Source: Bilabrum cf. latius (lineage: Eukaryota; Bigyra: Bicosoecida; Bigyra; Bicosoecida). Taken from it: 64,000 nt of DNA. The position numbers and the translations under genes were made by a program. This document shows, piece after piece, positions 1-11,500 of the stretch (position 1 is the first letter of the stretch; each line of letters begins with the position of its first letter). The notes beneath the pieces are model-generated. The model worked only from the letters and a program-made list of their open reading frames with translations, had not been told where the DNA came from and did no database searches. The DNA lies in assembly GCA_965178125.1 (NCBI GenBank), contig OZ237750.1, positions 1 through 64,000 on the forward strand, written 5' to 3'.

Positions 1-310
1 TGTGAAATTCTTCATACACCCATATCGGCGCCGCGCGGCCAGAACGGAACCTGGGGAACATTTGGCCCATGTTGTGCCCCCAGGCCGTCCCGATGCAGTT
101 TGAACGGTCTTCATATCACCTGTAGTTGCCGAGATCGTAGCACGTCGTTTTTCGGTGTGAAATTCTTCATACACCCATATCGGCGCCGCGCGGCCAGAAC
201 GGAACCTGGGGAACATTTGGCCCATGTTGTGCCCCCAGGCCGTCCCGATGCAGTTTGAACGGTCTTCATATCACCTGTAGTTGCCGAGATCGTAGCACGT
301 CGTTTTTCGA
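1..310. repeat. 155-bp subtelomeric satellite, two copies (end of a tetramer)
   Basis: Two tandem copies, 1-155 and 156-310, both starting TGTGAAATTC. They match copies 2-4 of the later tetramers (the variant bases of copy 1 are absent), so the window opens in the middle of a repeat unit. The second copy runs into a roughly 60-bp AT-rich linker (310-369) before the first CCCTAA tract. The 89-codon ORFs on the minus strand recur in every copy and are not taken as genes. Confidence 0.95.
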
Positions 311-369
311 CAAATATTGAAGATGAAAATATTTTTTCCCCGACCCTGTCCCTGACTTTATATTAGATA

Positions 370-1083
370 CCCTAACCCTAACCCTAACCCTAACCCTAAC
401 CCTAACCCTAACCCTAACCCTAACCCTAACCCTAACCCTAACCCTAACCCTAACCCTAACCCTAACCCTAACCCTAACCCTAACCCTAACCCTAACCCTA
501 ACCCTAACCCTAACCCTAACCCTAACCCTAACCCTAACCCTAACCCTAACCCTAACCCTAACCCTAACCCTAACCCTAACCCTAACCCTAACCCTAACCC
601 TAACCCTAACCCTAACCCTAACCCTAACCCTAACCCTAACCCTAACCCTAACCCTAACCCTAACCCTAACCCTAACCCTAACCCTAACCCTAACCCTAAC
701 CCTAACCCTAACCCTAACCCTAACCCTAACCCTAACCCTAACCCTAACCCTAACCCTAACCCTAACCCTAACCCTAACCCTAACCCTAACCCTAACCCTA
801 ACCCTAACCCTAACCCTAACCCTAACCCTAACCCTAACCCTAACCCTAACCCTAACCCTAACCCTAACCCTAACCCTAACCCTAACCCTAACCCTAACCC
901 TAACCCTAACCCTAACCCTAACCCTAACCCTAACCCTAACCCTAACCCTAACCCTAACCCTAACCCTAACCCTAACCCTAACCCTAACCCTAACCCTAAC
1001 CCTAACCCTAACCCTAACCCTAACCCTAACCCTAACCCTAACCCTAACCCTAACCCTAACCCTAACCCTAACCCTAACCCTAA
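370..1083 (+). repeat. Telomeric CCCTAA tract 1 (119 copies)
   Basis: Perfect hexamer array of 714 bp. C-rich strand reads 5'->3' from the left, the orientation expected at a left chromosome end (TTAGGG-type telomere). It ends CCCTAAACCCTG, directly joined to the next 155-bp satellite. Confidence 0.97.
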
Positions 1084-1087
1084 ACCC

Positions 1088-1766
1088 TGTGAAATTCTTC
1101 ATACACCCATATCGGCGCCGCGCGGCCAGAACGGAACCTGGGGAATATTTGGCCCATGTTTTGCCCCCAGGCCGTCCCGATGCAGTTTGAACGGTCTTCA
1201 TATCACCTGTAGTTGCCGAGATCGTAGCACGTCGTTTTTCGGTGTGAAATTCTTCATACACCCATATCGGCGCCGCGCGGCCAGAACGGAACCTGGGGAA
1301 CATTTGGCCCATGTTGTGCCCCCAGGCCGTCCCGATGCAGTTTGAACGGTCTTCATATCACCTGTAGTTGCCGAGATCGTAGCACGTCGTTTTTCGGTGT
1401 GAAATTCTTCATACACCCATATCGGCGCCGCGCGGCCAGAACGGAACCTGGGGAACATTTGGCCCATGTTGTGCCCCCAGGCCGTCCCGATGCAGTTTGA
1501 ACGGTCTTCATATCACCTGTAGTTGCCGAGATCGTAGCACGTCGTTTTTCGGTGTGAAATTCTTCATACACCCATATCGGCGCCGCGCGGCCAGAACGGA
1601 ACCTGGGGAACATTTGGCCCATGTTGTGCCCCCAGGCCGTCCCGATGCAGTTTGAACGGTCTTCATATCACCTGTAGTTGCCGAGATCGTAGCACGTCGT
1701 TTTTCGACAAATATTGAAGATGAAAATATTTTTTCCCCGACCCTGTCCCTGACTTTATATTAGATA
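1088..1766. repeat. 155-bp satellite tetramer plus linker, unit 1
   Basis: Copies start at 1088, 1243, 1398 and 1553; the linker follows at about 1707-1766. The first copy differs from the other three at two places (GGGAATATTT instead of GGGAACATTT, and ATGTTTTG instead of ATGTTGTG), a pattern repeated in each later tetramer. Confidence 0.95.
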
Positions 1767-2504
1767 CCCTAACCCTAACCCTAACCCTAACCCTAACCCT
1801 AACCCTAACCCTAACCCTAACCCTAACCCTAACCCTAACCCTAACCCTAACCCTAACCCTAACCCTAACCCTAACCCTAACCCTAACCCTAACCCTAACC
1901 CTAACCCTAACCCTAACCCTAACCCTAACCCTAACCCTAACCCTAACCCTAACCCTAACCCTAACCCTAACCCTAACCCTAACCCTAACCCTAACCCTAA
2001 CCCTAACCCTAACCCTAACCCTAACCCTAACCCTAACCCTAACCCTAACCCTAACCCTAACCCTAACCCTAACCCTAACCCTAACCCTAACCCTAACCCT
2101 AACCCTAACCCTAACCCTAACCCTAACCCTAACCCTAACCCTAACCCTAACCCTAACCCTAACCCTAACCCTAACCCTAACCCTAACCCTAACCCTAACC
2201 CTAACCCTAACCCTAACCCTAACCCTAACCCTAACCCTAACCCTAACCCTAACCCTAACCCTAACCCTAACCCTAACCCTAACCCTAACCCTAACCCTAA
2301 CCCTAACCCTAACCCTAACCCTAACCCTAACCCTAACCCTAACCCTAACCCTAACCCTAACCCTAACCCTAACCCTAACCCTAACCCTAACCCTAACCCT
2401 AACCCTAACCCTAACCCTAACCCTAACCCTAACCCTAACCCTAACCCTAACCCTAACCCTAACCCTAACCCTAACCCTAACCCTAACCCTAACCCTAACC
2501 CTAA
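1767..2504 (+). repeat. Telomeric CCCTAA tract 2 (123 copies)
   Basis: Perfect 738-bp hexamer array, same orientation and same left and right junction sequences as tract 1. Confidence 0.97.
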
Positions 2505-2508
2505 ACCC

Positions 2509-3187
2509 TGTGAAATTCTTCATACACCCATATCGGCGCCGCGCGGCCAGAACGGAACCTGGGGAATATTTGGCCCATGTTTTGCCCCCAGGCCGTCCCG
2601 ATGCAGTTTGAACGGTCTTCATATCACCTGTAGTTGCCGAGATCGTAGCACGTCGTTTTTCGGTGTGAAATTCTTCATACACCCATATCGGCGCCGCGCG
2701 GCCAGAACGGAACCTGGGGAACATTTGGCCCATGTTGTGCCCCCAGGCCGTCCCGATGCAGTTTGAACGGTCTTCATATCACCTGTAGTTGCCGAGATCG
2801 TAGCACGTCGTTTTTCGGTGTGAAATTCTTCATACACCCATATCGGCGCCGCGCGGCCAGAACGGAACCTGGGGAACATTTGGCCCATGTTGTGCCCCCA
2901 GGCCGTCCCGATGCAGTTTGAACGGTCTTCATATCACCTGTAGTTGCCGAGATCGTAGCACGTCGTTTTTCGGTGTGAAATTCTTCATACACCCATATCG
3001 GCGCCGCGCGGCCAGAACGGAACCTGGGGAACATTTGGCCCATGTTGTGCCCCCAGGCCGTCCCGATGCAGTTTGAACGGTCTTCATATCACCTGTAGTT
3101 GCCGAGATCGTAGCACGTCGTTTTTCGACAAATATTGAAGATGAAAATATTTTTTCCCCGACCCTGTCCCTGACTTTATATTAGATA
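2509..3187. repeat. 155-bp satellite tetramer plus linker, unit 2
   Basis: Copies start at 2509, 2664, 2819 and 2974, then the same AT-rich linker. Copy 1 again carries the two diagnostic changes. Confidence 0.95.
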
Positions 3188-3877
3188 CCCTAACCCTAAC
3201 CCTAACCCTAACCCTAACCCTAACCCTAACCCTAACCCTAACCCTAACCCTAACCCTAACCCTAACCCTAACCCTAACCCTAACCCTAACCCTAACCCTA
3301 ACCCTAACCCTAACCCTAACCCTAACCCTAACCCTAACCCTAACCCTAACCCTAACCCTAACCCTAACCCTAACCCTAACCCTAACCCTAACCCTAACCC
3401 TAACCCTAACCCTAACCCTAACCCTAACCCTAACCCTAACCCTAACCCTAACCCTAACCCTAACCCTAACCCTAACCCTAACCCTAACCCTAACCCTAAC
3501 CCTAACCCTAACCCTAACCCTAACCCTAACCCTAACCCTAACCCTAACCCTAACCCTAACCCTAACCCTAACCCTAACCCTAACCCTAACCCTAACCCTA
3601 ACCCTAACCCTAACCCTAACCCTAACCCTAACCCTAACCCTAACCCTAACCCTAACCCTAACCCTAACCCTAACCCTAACCCTAACCCTAACCCTAACCC
3701 TAACCCTAACCCTAACCCTAACCCTAACCCTAACCCTAACCCTAACCCTAACCCTAACCCTAACCCTAACCCTAACCCTAACCCTAACCCTAACCCTAAC
3801 CCTAACCCTAACCCTAACCCTAACCCTAACCCTAACCCTAACCCTAACCCTAACCCTAACCCTAACCCTAACCCTAA
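3188..3877 (+). repeat. Telomeric CCCTAA tract 3 (115 copies)
   Basis: Perfect 690-bp hexamer array with the same junctions as the other tracts. Confidence 0.97.
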
Positions 3878-3881
3878 ACCC

Positions 3882-4560
3882 TGTGAAATTCTTCATACAC
3901 CCATATCGGCGCCGCGCGGCCAGAACGGAACCTGGGGAATATTTGGCCCATGTTTTGCCCCCAGGCCGTCCCGATGCAGTTTGAACGGTCTTCATATCAC
4001 CTGTAGTTGCCGAGATCGTAGCACGTCGTTTTTCGGTGTGAAATTCTTCATACACCCATATCGGCGCCGCGCGGCCAGAACGGAACCTGGGGAACATTTG
4101 GCCCATGTTGTGCCCCCAGGCCGTCCCGATGCAGTTTGAACGGTCTTCATATCACCTGTAGTTGCCGAGATCGTAGCACGTCGTTTTTCGGTGTGAAATT
4201 CTTCATACACCCATATCGGCGCCGCGCGGCCAGAACGGAACCTGGGGAACATTTGGCCCATGTTGTGCCCCCAGGCCGTCCCGATGCAGTTTGAACGGTC
4301 TTCATATCACCTGTAGTTGCCGAGATCGTAGCACGTCGTTTTTCGGTGTGAAATTCTTCATACACCCATATCGGCGCCGCGCGGCCAGAACGGAACCTGG
4401 GGAACATTTGGCCCATGTTGTGCCCCCAGGCCGTCCCGATGCAGTTTGAACGGTCTTCATATCACCTGTAGTTGCCGAGATCGTAGCACGTCGTTTTTCG
4501 ACAAATATTGAAGATGAAAATATTTTTTCCCCGACCCTGTCCCTGACTTTATATTAGATA
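3882..4560. repeat. 155-bp satellite tetramer plus linker, unit 3
   Basis: Copies start at 3882, 4037, 4192 and 4347; linker to 4560. Copy 1 carries the diagnostic changes. Confidence 0.95.
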
Positions 4561-5268
4561 CCCTAACCCTAACCCTAACCCTAACCCTAACCCTAACCCT
4601 AACCCTAACCCTAACCCTAACCCTAACCCTAACCCTAACCCTAACCCTAACCCTAACCCTAACCCTAACCCTAACCCTAACCCTAACCCTAACCCTAACC
4701 CTAACCCTAACCCTAACCCTAACCCTAACCCTAACCCTAACCCTAACCCTAACCCTAACCCTAACCCTAACCCTAACCCTAACCCTAACCCTAACCCTAA
4801 CCCTAACCCTAACCCTAACCCTAACCCTAACCCTAACCCTAACCCTAACCCTAACCCTAACCCTAACCCTAACCCTAACCCTAACCCTAACCCTAACCCT
4901 AACCCTAACCCTAACCCTAACCCTAACCCTAACCCTAACCCTAACCCTAACCCTAACCCTAACCCTAACCCTAACCCTAACCCTAACCCTAACCCTAACC
5001 CTAACCCTAACCCTAACCCTAACCCTAACCCTAACCCTAACCCTAACCCTAACCCTAACCCTAACCCTAACCCTAACCCTAACCCTAACCCTAACCCTAA
5101 CCCTAACCCTAACCCTAACCCTAACCCTAACCCTAACCCTAACCCTAACCCTAACCCTAACCCTAACCCTAACCCTAACCCTAACCCTAACCCTAACCCT
5201 AACCCTAACCCTAACCCTAACCCTAACCCTAACCCTAACCCTAACCCTAACCCTAACCCTAACCCTAA
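4561..5268 (+). repeat. Telomeric CCCTAA tract 4 (118 copies)
   Basis: Perfect 708-bp hexamer array with the same junctions as the other tracts. Confidence 0.97.
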
Positions 5269-5272
5269 ACCC

Positions 5273-5951
5273 TGTGAAATTCTTCATACACCCATATCGG
5301 CGCCGCGCGGCCAGAACGGAACCTGGGGAATATTTGGCCCATGTTTTGCCCCCAGGCCGTCCCGATGCAGTTTGAACGGTCTTCATATCACCTGTAGTTG
5401 CCGAGATCGTAGCACGTCGTTTTTCGGTGTGAAATTCTTCATACACCCATATCGGCGCCGCGCGGCCAGAACGGAACCTGGGGAACATTTGGCCCATGTT
5501 GTGCCCCCAGGCCGTCCCGATGCAGTTTGAACGGTCTTCATATCACCTGTAGTTGCCGAGATCGTAGCACGTCGTTTTTCGGTGTGAAATTCTTCATACA
5601 CCCATATCGGCGCCGCGCGGCCAGAACGGAACCTGGGGAACATTTGGCCCATGTTGTGCCCCCAGGCCGTCCCGATGCAGTTTGAACGGTCTTCATATCA
5701 CCTGTAGTTGCCGAGATCGTAGCACGTCGTTTTTCGGTGTGAAATTCTTCATACACCCATATCGGCGCCGCGCGGCCAGAACGGAACCTGGGGAACATTT
5801 GGCCCATGTTGTGCCCCCAGGCCGTCCCGATGCAGTTTGAACGGTCTTCATATCACCTGTAGTTGCCGAGATCGTAGCACGTCGTTTTTCGACAAATATT
5901 GAAGATGAAAATATTTTTTCCCCGACCCTGTCCCTGACTTTATATTAGATA
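5273..5951. repeat. 155-bp satellite tetramer plus linker, unit 4
   Basis: Copies start at 5273, 5428, 5583 and 5738; linker to 5951. Copy 1 carries the diagnostic changes. Confidence 0.95.
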
Positions 5952-6647
5952 CCCTAACCCTAACCCTAACCCTAACCCTAACCCTAACCCTAACCCTAAC
6001 CCTAACCCTAACCCTAACCCTAACCCTAACCCTAACCCTAACCCTAACCCTAACCCTAACCCTAACCCTAACCCTAACCCTAACCCTAACCCTAACCCTA
6101 ACCCTAACCCTAACCCTAACCCTAACCCTAACCCTAACCCTAACCCTAACCCTAACCCTAACCCTAACCCTAACCCTAACCCTAACCCTAACCCTAACCC
6201 TAACCCTAACCCTAACCCTAACCCTAACCCTAACCCTAACCCTAACCCTAACCCTAACCCTAACCCTAACCCTAACCCTAACCCTAACCCTAACCCTAAC
6301 CCTAACCCTAACCCTAACCCTAACCCTAACCCTAACCCTAACCCTAACCCTAACCCTAACCCTAACCCTAACCCTAACCCTAACCCTAACCCTAACCCTA
6401 ACCCTAACCCTAACCCTAACCCTAACCCTAACCCTAACCCTAACCCTAACCCTAACCCTAACCCTAACCCTAACCCTAACCCTAACCCTAACCCTAACCC
6501 TAACCCTAACCCTAACCCTAACCCTAACCCTAACCCTAACCCTAACCCTAACCCTAACCCTAACCCTAACCCTAACCCTAACCCTAACCCTAACCCTAAC
6601 CCTAACCCTAACCCTAACCCTAACCCTAACCCTAACCCTAACCCTAA
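5952..6647 (+). repeat. Telomeric CCCTAA tract 5 (116 copies)
   Basis: Perfect 696-bp hexamer array with the same junctions as the other tracts. Confidence 0.97.
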
Positions 6648-6651
6648 ACCC

Positions 6652-7250
6652 TGTGAAATTCTTCATACACCCATATCGGCGCCGCGCGGCCAGAACGGAA
6701 CCTGGGGAATATTTGGCCCATGTTTTGCCCCCAGGCCGTCCCGATGCAGTTTGAACGGTCTTCATATCACCTGTAGTTGCCGAGATCGTAGCACGTCGTT
6801 TTTCGGTGTGAAATTCTTCATACACCCATATCGGCGCCGCGCGGCCAGAACGGAACCTGGGGAACATTTGGCCCATGTTGTGCCCCCAGGCCGTCCCGAT
6901 GCAGTTTGAACGGTCTTCATATCACCTGTAGTTGCCGAGATCGTAGCACGTCGTTTTTCGGTGTGAAATTCTTCATACACCCATATCGGCGCCGCGCGGC
7001 CAGAACGGAACCTGGGGAACATTTGGCCCATGTTGTGCCCCCAGGCCGTCCCGATGCAGTTTGAACGGTCTTCATATCACCTGTAGTTGCCGAGATCGTA
7101 GCACGTCGTTTTTCGGTGTGAAATTCTTCATACACCCATATCGGCGCCGCGCGGCCAGAACGGAACCTGGGGAACATTTGGCCCATGTTGTGCCCCCAGG
7201 CCGTCCCGATGCAGTTTGAACGGTCTTCATATCACCTGTAGTTGCCGAGA
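6652..7250. repeat. 155-bp satellite tetramer, unit 5, truncated
   Basis: Copies start at 6652, 6807, 6962 and 7117. The fourth copy stops after 134 bp (GTTGCCGAGA) and joins CCCTAA repeat directly; its last 21 bp and the AT-rich linker present in all other units are missing. This is the innermost satellite block. Confidence 0.95.
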
Positions 7251-8125
7251 AACCCTAACCCTAACCCTAACCCTAACCCTAACCCTAACCCTAACCCTAA
7301 CCCTAACCCTAACCCTAACCCTAACCCTAACCCTAACCCTAACCCTAACCCTAACCCTAACCCTAACCCTAACCCTAACCCTAACCCTAACCCTAACCCT
7401 AACCCTAACCCTAACCCTAACCCTAACCCTAACCCTAACCCTAACCCTAACCCTAACCCTAACCCTAACCCTAACCCTAACCCTAACCCTAACCCTAACC
7501 CTAACCCTAACCCTAACCCTAACCCTAACCCTAACCCTAACCCTAACCCTAACCCTAACCCTAACCCTAACCCTAACCCTAACCCTAACCCTAACCCTAA
7601 CCCTAACCCTAACCCTAACCCTAACCCTAACCCTAACCCTAACCCTAACCCTAACCCTAACCCTAACCCTAACCCTAACCCTAACCCTAACCCTAACCCT
7701 AACCCTAACCCTAACCCTAACCCTAACCCTAACCCTAACCCTAACCCTAACCCTAACCCTAACCCTAACCCTAACCCTAACCCTAACCCTAACCCTAACC
7801 CTAACCCTAACCCTAACCCTAACCCTAACCCTAACCCTAACCCTAACCCTAACCCTAACCCTAACCCTAACCCTAACCCTAACCCTAACCCTAACCCTAA
7901 CCCTAACCCTAACCCTAACCCTAACCCTAACCCTAACCCTAACCCTAACCCTAACCCTAACCCTAACCCTAACCCTAACCCTAACCCTAACCCTAACCCT
8001 AACCCTAACCCTAACCCTAACCCTAACCCTAACCCTAACCCTAACCCTAACCCTAACCCTAACCCTAACCCTAACCCTAACCCTAACCCTAACCCTAACC
8101 CTAACCCTAACTCTAACCCTAACCC
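7251..8125 (+). repeat. Innermost telomeric CCCTAA tract (about 146 copies)
   Basis: 875-bp array, longer than the five distal tracts and bounded by different sequences: truncated satellite on the distal side, 55-bp minisatellite on the proximal side. It has one degenerate unit (CTCTAA near 8111) next to the chromosome interior. Long dipeptide ORFs (RV, LT, NP, GL) across it are translations of the hexamer, not genes. Confidence 0.96.
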
Positions 8126-8280
8126 ATGAGCAGGTGGCTGGGCGGTGCCGCGGATGGATCGCAAAGCAGTGGGTGTGCTCATGAGCAGGTGGCTGGGCGG
8201 TGCCGCGGATGGATCGCAAAGCAGTGGGTGTGCTCATGAGCAGGTGGCTGGGCGGTGCCGCGGATGGATCGCAAAGCAGT
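8125..8280. repeat. 55-bp subtelomeric minisatellite, about 2.8 copies
   Basis: Copies start CATGAGCAGG at 8125, 8180 and 8235; the last is cut at 46 bp. Copies are identical where they overlap. It marks the boundary between telomeric repeat and unique chromosome sequence. The 227 bp from here to the TRAPPC8 stop codon hold nothing I recognise. Confidence 0.93.
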
Positions 8281-8506
8281 CTGTTTGGCTAGGTAAAGCC
8301 TTAATTCGATCGGATGGATTTGATGGTAAATGCTACTCGTGGTACCACACGATAAGTGAGGGTGGGATCAGCTCCAGGATCTGTTCGGGATTGGGCAAGC
8401 AAATGCGCCAGATCTACATGGGAAGCAGTACCAAGGCGAGAAACCTCCTATGACAAGGGGGTGAAATTGTTTGAATCTCACGCACAAATTCGATTTGTCT
8501 ATAGAG

Positions 8507-11500
8507 TCAACTGGCTTGTTCTTCCGGGTGCCATTGTAGCAACTGCGAGCCGCCCACAATCTACTCCGTTCCACCCGTCGCGGAAGAAAGGCTAAGGTAC
8601 CCTTCGCTGACCGCAGTGTCTTTGCACCGTGCCTATCTCTCCGGTCCTGGAAGCACACCAAACCCCGACTAAAAAGCTGCCGAAATCTGCGAAGCAACTA
8701 CCAATTCTCTAGGTAGCTGATGTGTTGCATCTGCCGCGCTCCATGCGAAGCTTGGACTTGAGCCAAAGGGGTGTTCCCGCTGCGACACTTCAATTCTGCC
8801 TTGTGACGACACTACACTGCTCTTTCCAGTGCCACGCGAGGCAACACACACAGCGTGTCTTCCCACGACAGAACTGGCGTCGCCTGTACCACGTCTACCA
8901 TCCTACGTGTGCGTAACATTCCACTGCATTGCATAGCTGATGCCGCAGCTCTGCACCTGGCTTCCCTTCGAACGATCTCCACTAGTTTGTTTGCTAGTTG
9001 CAACAGTCTGCCATTGCACCAGTCGTAAGCCAGCCGCTGTGGCTCCGAACAGAGCAGACTACCACGGCTCGATGCGATTCTGTCGGGAAGGGTTCCCAGT
9101 CGATGACAGACTGGCAGCTGCAGCGCCCTCTTCAACCGCGCTGGCCTTCGCTCGCCGAATGGACTGCAAGCTTCTTGGGGCAACAGATGCATTCTGGTCC
9201 GCCTCAGACTCAGCCGCAAGCCTTTTGAACGATATCGCGGAAAACAAGGAAACAGCTGCAGCTCGCATGGCAGCATGGTGCCACGCAGCAGCATCGGCCA
9301 CCTCGCCAAGCGGTGACGGCGAAGATCGGTTCAGGAGCTCGATCCATTCAGCACCTGGTGGCACCAACACGCCACTGCTGGTAGAGGCTGTAGATTCATC
9401 CATGGGCCGCCAGCCGAGTTCCTCAAGAGACCTTGAGTCCGTGGACACGTAGGCAGACTGCGATACCAAGACGGGTGCGTCTGCATCGTCGCACCCATTG
9501 GCAATAGTCACAGCTGCCCCGGCTCCCAATCCTGACTGATGCCAGCACGTTTGCACAGATGGTTTACAAGTAAGGGGCAAGCATGCGCGCCCGAGTGATC
9601 GTTTTGTTGTGTCACCCTCGGCGCTTGTAGCACCAACACTTAGGATGATAGACACCAGGTGCTGGTCAGGTCGCTGTGGTGTGCCACCCCTCTCCACCAT
9701 TGGATCTGGCAGTAGGCATGCTATCAAGGTGCACTCGTATCCTGCACCAACTTCCAAGGAATCGCAATCTAGCGCGAACGATGTAAGGCTCGGACCCACC
9801 TACCTGGCTTTAGAGCCCTATGCTGCAGCCGGGCATAGGGACAGAATCCATCCGGGCGTTGCAGCAGCTGCCGACACCAACAATTGACTGGCGCTGACTA
9901 AACCTACATTACGCACTACAACACGCAACCCAAAGAATTGACCAGACAAAACCTCGGTCAACCGCGCTGTTCCAGCTCCACCGCTTGCAGCACATAGCTC
10001 CAAGTCCGGCATGGCGTGGCCCGTGGCCTCAACTGACAACTGCGGCCTTGGTGCCTGGACTGCAAAGGCTGCGAGTCGTTCTAATTGCGCTTTGGCGTGA
10101 AGCGCCACGCCAGAAGCTGACGAAATCTGGGCAGATATGCCGGCTATATCAAGGCGCGTGCACTACTGAAGTGGAATGAACGGGACTCGTACAAGCTATT
10201 GGGCTAAGGGAGGTAGCTGCAAGGAGACCGGAGGACACATGACCCCGTTTTGAACCCACTCAAGCGCTGATGCACGATCGATTCCGCTCGATCCGTCCAA
10301 GGGAGCCCTGAGTATGTCCAGAGTTGCATCTGACAGGTCGAAGCCATCGCTGTCAGAGCTATGCAGAACTTGAACATCAGATAATACAATCGGGAAAACG
10401 TATGGGTTCTACACTGTGAGCTCCAGAACAAGCCGGTCACCAGCTGATACACTCTATGTTACGACAGGGAAGCTTAAAAGCAGCGACTGCATCAGGTCCG
10501 AGCTGAACGCATCACAACACATTCCTGGCTGCTACAGCTGGGCTGCCCAATCCTTGAGCTTTCCAACTTGCTTGTCAAAGTCCAGCTTCATGAAACGGGC
10601 ATCCAAAGCTGCAGTCTATTCCAAACGCACGAAGTCTTCCATCCGTAACCGGGCAGTTCTCAGTGAGCCGCTAGAACTGAGCTGACCCATATCGGACATC
10701 TTGGCACCAGTCAAACTCACAGCGGTGTCTCCAAGTTGTGACCGCAGCACGACCATATGGTCCGTGGGCCTGTCTGGACTTGGTGAGCCCTCACCAATGA
10801 TAACTGCCATATTGACTAACGCTTCGCGAATCCTATCGCTTGCCAACTACTAAGGCCCAGAGTGGAGGACATCCAAGTCCTTTGCGAGGATTCCATGGCC
10901 AACTACTGCGACCCTTTCACCAGCAGGAAAAAGCTGATCAATGTCAATTGGAGCTGAGCCACTCGCGGCGCGACCATCAGGCTTGTTCAGGAGGTGTTGG
11001 CAAATTGTGCCATACCACGCCAAAGGCACAGCGCTGCAGCTCGATACCCGCGCCTAGGCATTGGCAACGAGGGGGAAAACTTGCCTCGTGAGATCGACAC
11101 GCACGGCATGATCCACACCAGGCTCTACTGACCCCAGCAGATCTTCGCATGTCAAGCCATTCGGCATCATACATGATCTTGCAAGCTCCCACAATTGATG
11201 CCACAGTTGCTCGCCAACTGGGCCAGGATCTCGGCCGGAGCCCGCGACAACACGCAGAACGGCTGCTGCAAGAATCAGCTGGAAGTCTCGAGACTCACAT
11301 CTTCCGTGCAGCAACTACAAATGCGTGGCAGGGCAGGGGTGAAGAACAGTACATATATCAGCACCAGCTCCATAGCGAGGCAGTATAGACTGGCAGCACC
11401 ATAGAGCTGCGTCTCGCATGCCTACTGCTACAAACAACTTGACAGCGAGTTGCAGGTGGTGTCCACTGCGCGACAGGATTGATGTTGTTGCTGCCTTATT

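Noticed and set aside
266-7186. Repeated 89- and about 345-codon ORFs on the minus strand of the satellite/telomere array
   Set aside because: They are translations of the 155-bp satellite and of TTAGGG (poly Arg-Val); identical in every copy and without coding features.
7216-8237. Leu-Thr, Asn-Pro, Gly-Leu and Arg-Val dipeptide ORFs
   Set aside because: All frames of a hexamer repeat are open; no gene.
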